From NCBI GenBank assembly GCA_026004875.1, contig BPJZ01000028.1, positions 1-33,033 of the forward strand: 33,033 nt of DNA, read 5' to 3'. This stretch comes from Candidatus Poribacteria bacterium (GTDB lineage Bacteria > Poribacteria > WGA-4E > GCA-2687025). Below are positions 7,776 to 16,926 of this stretch, in pieces. The position numbers and the translations under genes are program-made. How positions within the stretch are numbered: the stretch's first letter is position 1; the number at the start of each line of letters is the position of its first letter. The notes under the pieces were generated by a model. That model saw only the letters and a program-made list of their open reading frames with translations. It had not been told where the DNA came from and made no database searches.

Positions 7776-8534
7776 ATGCGGTATGGGATTCGGGACGGAA
7801 TGCTGCGAGTTCCCTTTGAAGAGCGCTTTCAAAAGGCCGCCGAGTTAGGCTTTGATGGGGTAGAGCTCTGTCTTGGGGGCGCGGAGGACCCCCATCCTCT
7901 GCTGGACGAATCGGGGATCGAGCGGATTCAGCAGCTTGCTGAAGCCGCCGGCGTGCTGATCTCCTCCTTCTCACCGGGGGGCTTCACCAGCTACACCTTC
8001 ACCCATCCGGACGAAGAGCGCCGTCGGTTGGGGATTCACTACCTAAACCGGCTGATTCGGGTAGCGCCTCAGTTTGGCGTCCGGGCGATTTTGGTGCCCT
8101 TCTTTGGAGATGGAAAGATCATCGACGAGCGGCATCCGCTGCTGGTGGAGGGGCTCCAGCGCACCGGAGAGGTGGCCGAGCGGTACGGCGTGACGCTTTG
8201 CGTTGAGTCCACCCTTTCCGCCGAGCAGCATCTGCGGCTTTTGGACGCCGTGGGCCTCGACTCCGTCAAGGTCTATTACGACATGGGGAACGCGACCAAT
8301 CTGGGCTACGACGCACCGACGGAGATTCGCCGTCTTGGAAAGCAGATCGGCCGCATCCACATGAAGGACACCGGAACGCCGCTGGGCGAAGGCCGGGTGG
8401 ACTTTGAGGCTGTCGCGGCGGCGATTCGGGAGATCGGTTACGACGATTGGCTCGTCTTAGAGACGCCCGTCGGCGACGACCCGGACGCCTCCAACCGACA
8501 AAACCTGGAGTTCGTCCGTCAGCTGCTTCCCTAA
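7776..8534 (+). CDS. Sugar phosphate isomerase/epimerase-like TIM barrel (hexulose/ribulose 3-epimerase type)
   Basis: The protein has 252 aa and starts at the ATG at 7776 after AGGAGAAGG. The four metal ligands are in order: Glu144 (CVES), Asp169 (YYDMGNA), His195 (RIHMKDT) and Glu229 (VLETP). This arrangement and the short length match the L-ribulose-5-phosphate / tagatose 3-epimerase-like group more than the isomerase at 2680, with which it shares only the fold. The motif RIHMKDTGTPLGEGRVDF is typical: a conserved G-x-G-x-V-D/N-F after the third ligand. The gene lies 36 bp behind DUF993 and is almost certainly co-transcribed with it. Expected role: epimerisation of a ketose or keto-acid sugar before aldol cleavage. 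Confidence 0.87.
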   Translation: MRYGIRDGMLRVPFEERFQKAAELGFDGVELCLGGAEDPHPLLDESGIERIQQLAEAAGVLISSFSPGGFTSYTFTHPDEERRRLGIHYLNRLIRVAPQFGVRAILVPFFGDGKIIDERHPLLVEGLQRTGEVAERYGVTLCVESTLSAEQHLRLLDAVGLDSVKVYYDMGNATNLGYDAPTEIRRLGKQIGRIHMKDTGTPLGEGRVDFEAVAAAIREIGYDDWLVLETPVGDDPDASNRQNLEFVRQLLP

Positions 8535-8550
8535 GGGAGAGCCGACCCCC

Positions 8551-8829
8551 CTACGAGGAGGGCTGCTCTGGAGCGTTCTGGCGCTTTCGGGCGCGGTGGG
8601 CGCGGGCGTCCTCCTGCAACTCGCGCACCACCTCCCCGAGCCGACGCCGCGCCGAACGGGGGGTGACAATCGCAAAGGCGACGTCCTGAGGAAGGTCGCT
8701 CCGCTCCCGATAGGCCGCTACTACCGCCTGAATCTGAGCCGGAGAAAAGCCGTGAAGAATGATCACCTTCCCTTCCTCTTCACCGCTGTGATCGTCCGGA
8801 CGAATCGCCCTGTAGAGCGATTTACTCAT
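8551..8829 (-). CDS. Small DUF3783-type protein
   Basis: The protein has 92 aa. The ATG at 8829-8827 is chosen because AGGAGG precedes it; upstream in-frame sequence overlaps the divergent gene. The core (residues 21-75) reads VIILHGFSPAQIQAVVAAY, then FAIVTPRSARRRLGEVVREL. This is the DUF3783 pattern: a beta strand ending in HGFS, a helix, a strand ending in VT, and a helix with ELxxEL. No biochemical function is established. The N-terminal 20 residues are polar and acidic, and the C-terminus is basic and probably disordered. It lies convergent to the epimerase (16 bp away) and divergent to the DUF6785 membrane protein, so it is not obviously part of either operon. Confidence 0.75.
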   Translation of the reverse strand: MSKSLYRAIRPDDHSGEEEGKVIILHGFSPAQIQAVVAAYRERSDLPQDVAFAIVTPRSARRRLGEVVRELQEDARAHRARKRQNAPEQPSS

Positions 8830-8896
8830 GCTCTCGCGCCTCCTGAGGGAAAACCGTTCGCCTTCGTCGGTACCATTATGCGGGACTTCGGCCCGG

Positions 8897-10837
8897 ATGA
8901 CCAACCAGCCTAAACCAGCTCGCGAGGAGACGGCCTCCTGGCGCGCGGTGCTCCTGGGATGGCTGCTGGCGGCCCTTCTTGGGTTTGGCACCGTCTACAA
9001 CCTGATGGTCGTGCACGGCTCCTATATGGCCATCGACTTCAGCGCCGCTGCGGCGGTCTTCCTCTTTTTTCTGCTGGTGCTGGCCAACGGTGCGGTCGGA
9101 ACGCTTCAGGCCCGATGGGCGCTCCGCGCCGCCGATCTGAAGGTCGTCTACACGATGCTTCTGGTCGCCTGCGCCCTCCCGACGATGGGGGCCGTTGCCC
9201 AGCTGCTTCCGATCATCACCGCCCCGTTCTACTTTGCGACGCCGGAAAACGGCTGGGCCGAGATCATCCAGCCCCACATCCCCCGCTGGCTGGTGCCCGA
9301 CGAGCCGACCGCGATTCGACAGTTTTATGAGGGAACCGACTCCTGGTCGGTTCCCTGGGGGGTGTGGCTGCGTCCGTTGCTCTGGTGGGGACTGCTGCTG
9401 ATGGCCTTCTACCTCGCCTCAATCGGGCTGATGGTGCTCCTTCGCCGCCAGTGGATGGAACACGAGCGGCTGGTCTACCCTCTCGCTCAGCTTCCGATCG
9501 AGCTTTCCGAGGGTCCGCCGGAGCGACCGTTTCCGGCGATTCTGGGTCGCTCGACGCTCTGGATCGGCTTTACCGTCGCCTTTCTCAACGGAAGCTTGAT
9601 CGGCCTGAACCATTACTTTCCCGTCGTCCCCTACCTCAAGCCTCAGCTGGCCGCCGTTCCGGTCTTCAAGAACACCGAATGGCTTCGGTTCCGCATCTCC
9701 TTTCCGATGCTGGGGTTCTTCTACCTCGTTCATCTGGACGTGGCGTTTAGTATGTGGTTTTTCAACCTGCTGAGCCTCGCCGTCCGCGGCCTCATGAAGC
9801 TGTACCAGGTGCGGTTCACGGAGAACCTGGGCATCTACGGGGCGCCGTCGCCCGTCTTTGCCCACGCGGGGTTTGGGGCCCTGGCGGTGCTGGTACTGGC
9901 AGGGTTCTGGAACGCGCGGTTCCATCTACGCCGGACGCTGAGGCGCGCCCTGGGTCGCAGCACAGAATTGGACGACCGCGGGGAGGTCCTCTCCTACCGC
10001 GCCGCCTGGCTGTTGACGGTGGGAGGACTGACGACGATGGCCTTCTGGCTGATCGCCTCCGGCCTTCCTCCCTGGGGAACGACGGTCTTTTTGGCCGCCG
10101 CTCTGGTGATCTTCCTGGGGCTCACCCGAATCGTCGCCGAAAGCGGCATGGCCGAAGCGGTCGCCTCGACGATTCCCTCTTCCTATCTGGTCTCCGCCTT
10201 TGGGGCCAATCGGCTTGGCCCGCCGGGGCTTGTCGCCTTGGGGCTCACCTACGTCTGGTCGGCGGACCTGCGCACCTTTGTGATGGCCTCGATGGCCAAC
10301 GGCCTAAAAGTGGTCGAACCGATCCGCCGGAAGCGGATCGTCTTCCCGGCGGTTGTGGGAACGATCCTCCTCACCCTCACCGTCTCGATCGGGACGATGC
10401 TCCTGCTGGCCTACCGGTACGGCGGAATCAACGGCAACGCCTGGTTCTTCGGCGGGGGCGCCGTAGCCCCCTACAACTACGTGGCCAACAAAATTCTTCA
10501 CTTGGAAGGACCCAATCCTTGGGGCTGGTTCTTCCAAGGGATCGGAGCGGGGCTGATGGCGCTGCTGATGTACCTCCGAGCGCGATTTGTCGGGTTTCCG
10601 CTTCACCCCGTGGGTTTTGCAATCGGGCCGGTGTGGATCATGGATCATATCTGGCTGACTGTGTTTCTGGCCTGGGCGCTCAAGTGGACCTTCCTCCGCT
10701 GGGGCGGCGTCCGGCTTTACCGGCAAATGCGACCGTTCTTTCTGGGGCTGATCCTAGGACAGTTCGTTTGCAACGGAACCTGGATCCTGATCGACATTGT
10801 AACGGGAACGAAGGGGAATCAGATCTTCTGGATCTAA
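8897..10837 (+). CDS. DUF6785/DUF6784-type polytopic membrane protein (first copy)
   Basis: The protein has 646 aa from the ATG at 8897. An in-frame ATG at 8828 would overlap the divergent gene and adds a segment unlike the family, so the shorter form is preferred, though its ribosome site is weak. I count about 12-14 hydrophobic segments. Family landmarks are the large loop after the third segment (FATPENGWAEIIQPHIP, then a FYEG motif), RRQWMEHERLVYPLAQLPIEL, FTENLGIYGAPSPVF, and the C-terminal VGFPLHPVGFAIGPVWI. These proteins look like distant oligopeptide-transporter (OPT) relatives; function is unestablished. Its stop codon overlaps an ATG (TAATG), and the IorA-like start at 10849 follows 11 bp later, so the two are probably translationally coupled. 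A diverged second copy lies at 30519-32525. Confidence 0.82.
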   Translation: MTNQPKPAREETASWRAVLLGWLLAALLGFGTVYNLMVVHGSYMAIDFSAAAAVFLFFLLVLANGAVGTLQARWALRAADLKVVYTMLLVACALPTMGAVAQLLPIITAPFYFATPENGWAEIIQPHIPRWLVPDEPTAIRQFYEGTDSWSVPWGVWLRPLLWWGLLLMAFYLASIGLMVLLRRQWMEHERLVYPLAQLPIELSEGPPERPFPAILGRSTLWIGFTVAFLNGSLIGLNHYFPVVPYLKPQLAAVPVFKNTEWLRFRISFPMLGFFYLVHLDVAFSMWFFNLLSLAVRGLMKLYQVRFTENLGIYGAPSPVFAHAGFGALAVLVLAGFWNARFHLRRTLRRALGRSTELDDRGEVLSYRAAWLLTVGGLTTMAFWLIASGLPPWGTTVFLAAALVIFLGLTRIVAESGMAEAVASTIPSSYLVSAFGANRLGPPGLVALGLTYVWSADLRTFVMASMANGLKVVEPIRRKRIVFPAVVGTILLTLTVSIGTMLLLAYRYGGINGNAWFFGGGAVAPYNYVANKILHLEGPNPWGWFFQGIGAGLMALLMYLRARFVGFPLHPVGFAIGPVWIMDHIWLTVFLAWALKWTFLRWGGVRLYRQMRPFFLGLILGQFVCNGTWILIDIVTGTKGNQIFWI

Positions 10838-10848
10838 TGGGGGCAACG

Positions 10849-12556
10849 ATGGAACGACTCCTCTCCGGCGAGGCGGCGCTAGCCCTAGGCGCGCTTCGCG
10901 CTAAGGTGCAGGTGGTGCGCGGTTACCCCGGTTCGCCAGGAACCGGCGTCCTCCATCGGCTCTTGACCGTCGAGGAAGTGGACGCCGACTGGTCGGTCAA
11001 CGAGAAGGTCGCCTGCGAGTTCTGTTGGGGCGCGGCGATCTGTGGACGTCGGAGCCTGTTTTGCACCAAGAGCCTTGGCCTGAACGTCGCCTTGGACACG
11101 CTGACCACGCTGAACCTGGTCGGAACACGGGCCGGATTCGTCATCCTGACCGGGGACGATCCCGGCGCTTACCGCTCGCAGAACGAAGAGGATTCCCGAC
11201 ACTTCGGGCCACTTCTGGAGCTGCCGATGCTGGAGCCCCGATCGGTGCCGGAATCCGTCGCGCTGATCGAGTTCGCCTTTGAGCTCTCCGAACGGCACGC
11301 CCTACCCGTCCTGGTGCGGATCACCCGCGCGTTCGCCTTTCACCAGGAGGAGACAGATCCTGTCGGCGCCCCATCTTCCCAGACAGACATGAAGCCGGTG
11401 GACCTTGACCAAGACCGGCGCGAACGGCGATGGATCGCCTCTACGGAGAACGTGATCCCACGCCGTCGGGAGCTTCACCAGAAGCTTCGAGCCGTCGCCG
11501 AAGAGCTGAGCCGGTTGCCGTGGGTTGAGCGCTCCGGCGATCGTTCGGCGCCCTTGGGGCTGATCGCCGGCGGCTTCATGGTGACCAAGCTCCGAGCGAT
11601 CCTTTCAACGCTGGAGCTGCGCGAACCGTGGGAGCTGCTGGCGCTGAGCCCGGTCTATCCGCTTCCCGAAGAGCCGATCGCGAGATTCTTGGGCGGCAAG
11701 AGGCGCGTGCTGATTCTGGAAGAAGGGGACCCGATCTTGGAAGAAGGCGTCGCCGCCATCGCCGGAAGGGCAGGCCTTTCTCCTCAGATCTACGGAAAGC
11801 GCACCGGACCCTTTCCCGCCGAAGGGGAACTGCTCGCCGAGCCGCTGGCCGAAGGACTCGCCGACTTCTTTGGCCTCCCAAGGCCGAACCCTGAGCGCTT
11901 GACCGCCTTTCGGGAGCCCCCGCTAAATCCCAACCCCAAGAGTGCCGCTCGTTCGCGACGGCTTCTGTCTTGGATGTCCTTACGTCCCGACGTTTGAAAT
12001 TCTCAACGCCGTCCTCAAAGAGCGCGACACACGAGGGGTGATCCTCGCCGACCCCGGGTGCGCCGTCCGGCTGATGGTCGAACCGTACAACGCTCTGGAC
12101 GTGAAGATTTCGATGGGCTCCTGCGTCGCAATCGGAGCGGGAATCGCGCGAGCTCATCCTGGCCTTCGGGTGATCGCGTGCCCGGGCGATTCGGGGTTCT
12201 ACCACTCGGCCCTGCTCGGACTGGTGGAGGCCGTACTCCAACGAGCGCCGATGCTCGTGTTGGTCCTGGACAACCGAACGACGGCCCTTTCCGGTTGTCA
12301 GCCCAGTCCGACTTCCGGCGTAGATGCCCACGGACGACCGGCGCCGGTGCTTCTCCCAGAGGCCTTCGCCCACGCCTGCGGCGTCCGGCACGTCCGCGTC
12401 TTCGATCCGGCCGACCAAAAGGAGACTCGAGCCGTCTTCTGGAATGCACTGGACGCCGTTGATCGGGGGGAGCTCGCCTTTTTGGTCATGCGGAGCCCTT
12501 GCGTCCTGATCGAAGGCGTGACGCCGCCGACCGACTCCCAGTCGGAGCCTTTCTGA
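10849..12556 (+). CDS. IorA-like thiamine-diphosphate 2-oxoacid:ferredoxin oxidoreductase, alpha-subunit type (frameshifted; no ferredoxin domain)
   Basis: The start is the ATG at 10849 with GGGGG 5 bp upstream, giving MERLLSGEAALALGALRA, the usual IorA opening. The pyrimidine-binding half shows GYPGSPGTGV (25-34), NEKVACEFCWGA and DDPGAYRSQNEEDSR (103-117). The diphosphate-binding half shows CLGCPY, DPGCAVRL, the GDS of the TPP site in CPGDSGFYHSALLGLVEA, and DNRTTALSGCQPSPT. The halves lie in different frames: the first ends at 11997 and the second is open from about 11942. Removing one C from the CCCC at 11934-11937 joins them as NPNPRVPLVRDGF, giving 568 aa. Canonical IorA (indolepyruvate decarboxylation to aryl-acetyl-CoA) ends in a two-cluster ferredoxin domain. 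Here the protein stops at SEPF without it, and no IorB gene is adjacent. Substrate and electron acceptor are therefore open. A separate second subunit starting at GTG 11942 is possible, but it lacks a ribosome site. Confidence 0.82.
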
Positions 12557-12574
12557 TCCGGCGCGTCGAGAAGC

Positions 12575-15430
12575 TTACTCCCGCGTCCCGGAGAGAGGAC
12601 GCGTCGGAAGGGTGAAGAAGACGGTGGTCCCCTCTCCCGGGAGGGACTCCAGCCAAATCTTTCCGCCGTGCCGTTCAACGATCCGCCGGCAGAGGGCCAG
12701 TCCAAGGCCGGTTCCCGGCCGTTCTCCAGCGCGGCTTCCCCGCTGGAACACTTCGAAGATTCGCTCCTGGTCCTCTGGAGGGATGCCTACTCCGTTGTCC
12801 TGAACGGCGAGGGTCACCCGATCCCCTTCGCTGGAGTCCACGAAAAAGCGCACCTGCGGCGGCGCTTCGCCTCGAAATTTGATGGCGTTTTCCAGCAGGT
12901 TCTGAACCAACTGCTCCAGGAGCGTCCGATCGCCGTACACCGTCGGGAGCGGCTCGATGTCCACCTTCGCGCCTGTCTCTTGGATCATCGCTCGTAGGCT
13001 TCGGGTGACCTCCTCAACCACCTCACCTAAAGGGACCGGCTGGGCCACCAACTCCTGCCGACCGACCTGGGAGTAGCGCAGCAGGCCGTTGAGCATCCGG
13101 CTGAGCCGACCGGCGCTCTCGATCACAGCGTCTAGAAGCTCCTGGTCCGACCCTTCCAAGTGAGGACCGATCCGTCGCTCGATCAGTTGCAAAAAGGAGG
13201 AGATCGTCCGAAGCGGCTGCTGAAAGTCGTGGGAGATCGTAAAGGCGAACTGACGGAGGTCCTGGTTGATCGACTCCAAAAGCCGGTTAGCCTCCTCAAG
13301 CTCGCGGGTCCGTCGACGAACGCGGGCGTCCAGCTCCTCGGCGAGCTGACGCAGCTCCTGGGTGGCCCGAACCCGTTCGGTGATGTCCACAAGGATCGAG
13401 ACCAGATAGCGCAGCCGGTGATGAGTGTCCCGGATGGCCGTCGTCAGCAGGTCTACCCAGAGGATCGTCCCGTCCTTCCGGAGCATCCGCTTTTCGTAAC
13501 GCTCCTGGCGGCTGTGACCAGAAAGAATCCGGTGCAACCGGTCCAGGGTTTCGGCCCGATCCTCAGGATGGGTCAGCTCCAGGTAGTCACGCTCTCGCAG
13601 CTCCGAGACGCTGTAGCCCAACATCCGCACAAAGGCGGCGTTAGCGGTAATCGGGCGGGCCAACTCGTCAAAGAGGACCATCCCCACCGGAGCCGACTCA
13701 AAGATGGTCCGGAAACGCTCTTCGCTCTCGGCTAGGCTCCGTTCGGCCAGCTTGATTCGGGTGATATCCTGGTGCATATCGATGGCGTACTGGAAGTTTC
13801 CGTCCGCGTCGTAGACGGGACGGACGGCAGTGAGGACCCAGATCGTCCGGCCGCTTCGGTGGAGGTAACGCGCCTCGCGCTCATAGGGGACGCCCTCGGA
13901 GACCAACCGCGCGAAGAGGTTGGCCCCCTCGATGTGATCGTCCGGATGGAGGTATAGCGAAACATGGTTGCCGACCAGCTCTGTAGGAGAGTAGCCCAAC
14001 AGCTCGGCGAGGGCCGGATTAGCGCTTAAGATCGTGCCGTCGTGCCCAAGGAGCGCAATCCCGATCGGCGCCTGCTCAAAGACGGTCCGAAAGCGCTGCT
14101 CCAGGCTCCGCCGCTCCGCCTCGGTCCGCCGCTCCTCGGTAATGTCGCGCGTCATCACGACGGCGTAGAGGAACTCCCCTCCGGAGCCGTAGACCGGCGC
14201 GACGGAGCAGCTCACCCAGGCGATCGACCCATCCGGACGTAGGTAACGAGTGCCCTCCAGCCGGAACGGTCGGTTTTCCGCAATCATACGAGCGAACAGC
14301 TCGCGGGCCTTTTGATAGTCCTCCGGGTGGAGCACCTCTCGCGGCGAGGAGCCGATCAGCTCGGCCCCCGGCCGCCCAGCGATCTGGGAATAGGCAGCAT
14401 TTACAGAAAGATAGCGCTCTTGGGCGTCCAACAGCGCGATCCCTAGCGGCGCCTGCTCAAAGAGCGTCCGAAAGCGCTCCTCGCTCTCCTGAAGCGCCCG
14501 TCGACTCTGAACCGCCTCGGTGATGTCGGCCATCATGGAGATCAGATATTGGAGCCGGCCCGACCCGTCTCGGAGCGCCCGCGTGTGCACGTCGTACCAG
14601 CGCACTCGACCGTCCTTGGTTAGGTGCCTCCGGCGGACGCGATATCCGTCCCGTCTACCCTCCTGAACCTCTCGGAAGAGACGAAGCGTCTCCTCCAGGT
14701 CGTCCGGATGGACAATTCGAAGGAAGTTGCCCTTCAGCTCTTCGGGGGAGTATCCCAGCTCCCGGAGAAGGACCCGGTTGAACTCGGAACGCCGGTGCTC
14801 AACCGAGAGCACGGCGATTCCCAGCGGAGCGTGATCAAACAGCTCCCGGAACCGGCGCAGACGGTCGGCAACCTCTCGTTCGCGCTGAACCTCGCCGGTG
14901 ATGTCGTGCACGGCAAACAGCACGCCGGAGACCGACCGATTGGGCCCAAAGAGTGGCGTCAGGTTCATCGAGAGAGTGCGCTCTGCACCGGTCGGGTCGG
15001 TCAGAACGACGACCTGGTTCAAAAGCGGTTCGCCAGTCGTCAGAACCTTTCGGAAAGGAGCGTTCTCATCGGTGACCGGCTCCCCCTCCGGTGTGCGCAC
15101 TTTCCAAGAGGGGTCTAGATAGTGTCGACCGATCAGCTCCTCACGGGGGAGCCCCATCATCTGTTCCGCTCCCCGGCTGGCGTAGGTGATCCGTCCCTCC
15201 TGATCCACTACGAACAGAACCAGCGGCGCGATCGCCTCCAGCAGCCGGTCGAGCAAGTCCTTTCGCGCCCGGAGGGCTGCTCGTTCGTCTAGAGGCCTTC
15301 CGTCCTCCCGGAGGAGGGACAGCAACTCCTCGACCCGCTCCGGGCGCTCCAGGAGCCTCGCGAGCGCCTCTCGTCGTTCGGGGCTCAAAGCAGCAATTCG
15401 GGCGGCCAGTTCGTCGGGGCTCTGGGACAC
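12575..15430 (-). CDS. Cytoplasmic multi-PAS sensor histidine kinase
   Basis: The protein is 951 aa from the GTG at 15430, with GGGGGAG upstream. No transmembrane segment is visible, so it senses cytoplasmic or diffusible cues. A short helical N-terminal region (1-60) contains LSPERREALARLLERPER. About five PAS/PAC units follow, roughly at residues 75-190, 195-310, 318-435, 445-560 and 570-690. Several share the phrase FEQAPLGIALL or a close variant, showing recent repeat duplication. A coiled segment (RQLAEELDARVRRRTRELEE) leads to the phosphoacceptor His734 in TISHDFQQPLRTI, then the ATPase with N-box NLLENAIKF, G1 DNGVGIP and G2 GTGLGLAL. There is no receiver domain and no adjacent response regulator. 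It sits 60 bp downstream of xylA on the same strand. The sigma-54 regulator at 25335 also lacks a local kinase, but pairing them is only a guess. Confidence 0.93.
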   Translation of the reverse strand: MSQSPDELAARIAALSPERREALARLLERPERVEELLSLLREDGRPLDERAALRARKDLLDRLLEAIAPLVLFVVDQEGRITYASRGAEQMMGLPREELIGRHYLDPSWKVRTPEGEPVTDENAPFRKVLTTGEPLLNQVVVLTDPTGAERTLSMNLTPLFGPNRSVSGVLFAVHDITGEVQREREVADRLRRFRELFDHAPLGIAVLSVEHRRSEFNRVLLRELGYSPEELKGNFLRIVHPDDLEETLRLFREVQEGRRDGYRVRRRHLTKDGRVRWYDVHTRALRDGSGRLQYLISMMADITEAVQSRRALQESEERFRTLFEQAPLGIALLDAQERYLSVNAAYSQIAGRPGAELIGSSPREVLHPEDYQKARELFARMIAENRPFRLEGTRYLRPDGSIAWVSCSVAPVYGSGGEFLYAVVMTRDITEERRTEAERRSLEQRFRTVFEQAPIGIALLGHDGTILSANPALAELLGYSPTELVGNHVSLYLHPDDHIEGANLFARLVSEGVPYEREARYLHRSGRTIWVLTAVRPVYDADGNFQYAIDMHQDITRIKLAERSLAESEERFRTIFESAPVGMVLFDELARPITANAAFVRMLGYSVSELRERDYLELTHPEDRAETLDRLHRILSGHSRQERYEKRMLRKDGTILWVDLLTTAIRDTHHRLRYLVSILVDITERVRATQELRQLAEELDARVRRRTRELEEANRLLESINQDLRQFAFTISHDFQQPLRTISSFLQLIERRIGPHLEGSDQELLDAVIESAGRLSRMLNGLLRYSQVGRQELVAQPVPLGEVVEEVTRSLRAMIQETGAKVDIEPLPTVYGDRTLLEQLVQNLLENAIKFRGEAPPQVRFFVDSSEGDRVTLAVQDNGVGIPPEDQERIFEVFQRGSRAGERPGTGLGLALCRRIVERHGGKIWLESLPGEGTTVFFTLPTRPLSGTRE

Positions 15431-15490
15431 ATCACTCCCCCTTAAGCTCGGCCAGACCGCACCCTTAGCCGGGGAAACCCGATCTACAGC

Positions 15491-16804
15491 CTAGAGATAT
15501 TGATTGATAATATTCTCGATCAGCTCCTGCCGACCGGAGGTGTTCGGCGCGGCCTCCCCCTTCTCCAACATGTAGGCCTCCAGCTCCTCAAAGCCGACTT
15601 CGCCGGCCTCGATCCGGGCGCCGATCCCGGAATCCCAAGAGCGGTAGCGCTCGTGGATCAACTCGTCCAGCCAGCCGTCTTCGAGGATCTGAGCGGCGAT
15701 CTTCAAGCCTCGCGCAAAGGCGTCCATCCCCCCAATGTGGGCATAAAAGAGGTCGATCGGCTCAAAGCTCTCCCGGCGCACCTTCGCGTCGAAGTTCAGC
15801 CCGCCGGGCGCCAATCCGCCGTTTCGGAGCACCACCAGCATCACTTCGGTGGTCAGGTACAGGTCGGTGGGGAACTGGTCGGTGTCCCAGCCCAGCAGGA
15901 GGTCCCCGCGGTTGGCGTCGATCGAGCCCAGCAGCCCGTGAACGCGGGCCAGCTCCAGTTCGTGCATCATCGTGTGGCCGGCCAGCGTGGCGTGGTTGGT
16001 CTCGATGTTCAGCTTGAAGTGCTTGTCCAGGCCGTACGTCTTCAAGAAGGCGATGCAGTTGAGCACGTCAAAGTCGTACTGGTGCTTGGTCGGCTCTTTG
16101 GGCTTGGGCTCGATCAGAAACTGGCCGGTGAAGCCGATCTTCTGGGCGTAATCCACCGCCATGTGGAGGAAGGCGGCCAGGTGGTCCAGTTCCCGCTTGA
16201 CGTCGGTGTTCCAGAGGGTGGTATACCCCTCTCGCCCGCCCCAGAAGACGTAGTTCTCCCCGCCTAGTTCCTTGGTAACCTCCAGAGCCTTCTTGACCTG
16301 GGCGGCGGCGTAGGCGAACACGTCGGCGTTACAACTGGTCGCCGCTCCGTGAACAAAGCGCGGATTGCTGAACAGGTTCGCCGTGCCCCAAAGCAGTTTG
16401 ATCCCGGTGCGCTCCTGATGCTCCTTGAGGACCGGTACGATCGCATCCAAATTGGCGTTGGTCTCCCGGAGCGTCCTCCCTTCGGGGGCCACATCCCGAT
16501 CGTGAAAGCAGTAGTACGGAACGCCCAGCTTCTCCATAAACTCGAAGGCGACCTCGACCCGGCGCTTAGCGTTCGCCACCGAATCCTGCGGGTCCTCCCA
16601 GGGGCGGATCATCGTTCCAACCCCAAAGGGGTCCTGGCCGGTCCCCCGAAAGGTGTGCCAGTAAGCCACCGCAAACCGGAGATGCTCCTTCATCGGCTTC
16701 CCGGCAACAACCTCCTCCGGGTTGTAGTGCTTGAAGGCCAGCGGATTCTTCGACTTCGGACCCTCGTACTGAATCTTCGGCACCTCAGGAAAGTACTCTG
16801 CCAT
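15491..16804 (-). CDS. xylA: Xylose isomerase
   Basis: Converts D-xylose to D-xylulose (also glucose to fructose) in the cytoplasm using two divalent metals. The protein has 437 aa, matching the class II enzymes of about 440 aa. It opens [20 protein letters not shown]. The catalytic His101 and Asp104 lie in YYCFHDRD, at the same positions as in the E. coli enzyme. Further signatures are [35 protein letters not shown] and [19 protein letters not shown], which carry the metal-binding Glu, His and Asp residues. No xylulokinase or xylose transporter is adjacent, although a CE15-type esterase gene lies 12 kb away. A 122-bp divergent gap (16805-16926) separates it from the small membrane protein. 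A TTGAAC hexamer is seen there on the minus strand, but no good -10 pairs with it. Confidence 0.98.
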   Translation of the reverse strand: MAEYFPEVPKIQYEGPKSKNPLAFKHYNPEEVVAGKPMKEHLRFAVAYWHTFRGTGQDPFGVGTMIRPWEDPQDSVANAKRRVEVAFEFMEKLGVPYYCFHDRDVAPEGRTLRETNANLDAIVPVLKEHQERTGIKLLWGTANLFSNPRFVHGAATSCNADVFAYAAAQVKKALEVTKELGGENYVFWGGREGYTTLWNTDVKRELDHLAAFLHMAVDYAQKIGFTGQFLIEPKPKEPTKHQYDFDVLNCIAFLKTYGLDKHFKLNIETNHATLAGHTMMHELELARVHGLLGSIDANRGDLLLGWDTDQFPTDLYLTTEVMLVVLRNGGLAPGGLNFDAKVRRESFEPIDLFYAHIGGMDAFARGLKIAAQILEDGWLDELIHERYRSWDSGIGARIEAGEVGFEELEAYMLEKGEAAPNTSGRQELIENIINQYL

Positions 16805-16926
16805 CGGCCCCGTCCTCTCGATGAAACGTTCAGAGCCCGGTTATTCTTCTTGTTCAGATAGGTTCAACAGTAGTAAAGCACAGATCGAAAGGACCGGCAA
16901 CGCGGACCAAACGAGGGAAGAAGCGA

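Noticed and set aside
9754..10836. Long plus-strand frame inside the DUF6785 gene continuing into the IorA-like gene
   Set aside because: The first 360 residues are arginine-, proline- and glycine-rich shadow sequence of the membrane-protein gene; only the part from 10849 has family sequence.
15500..16267. 255-aa plus-strand open frame opposite xylA
   Set aside because: It is exactly antisense to a certain xylose isomerase, has repetitive VLV/GVH composition from the opposite strand's codon bias, and has no ribosome site.
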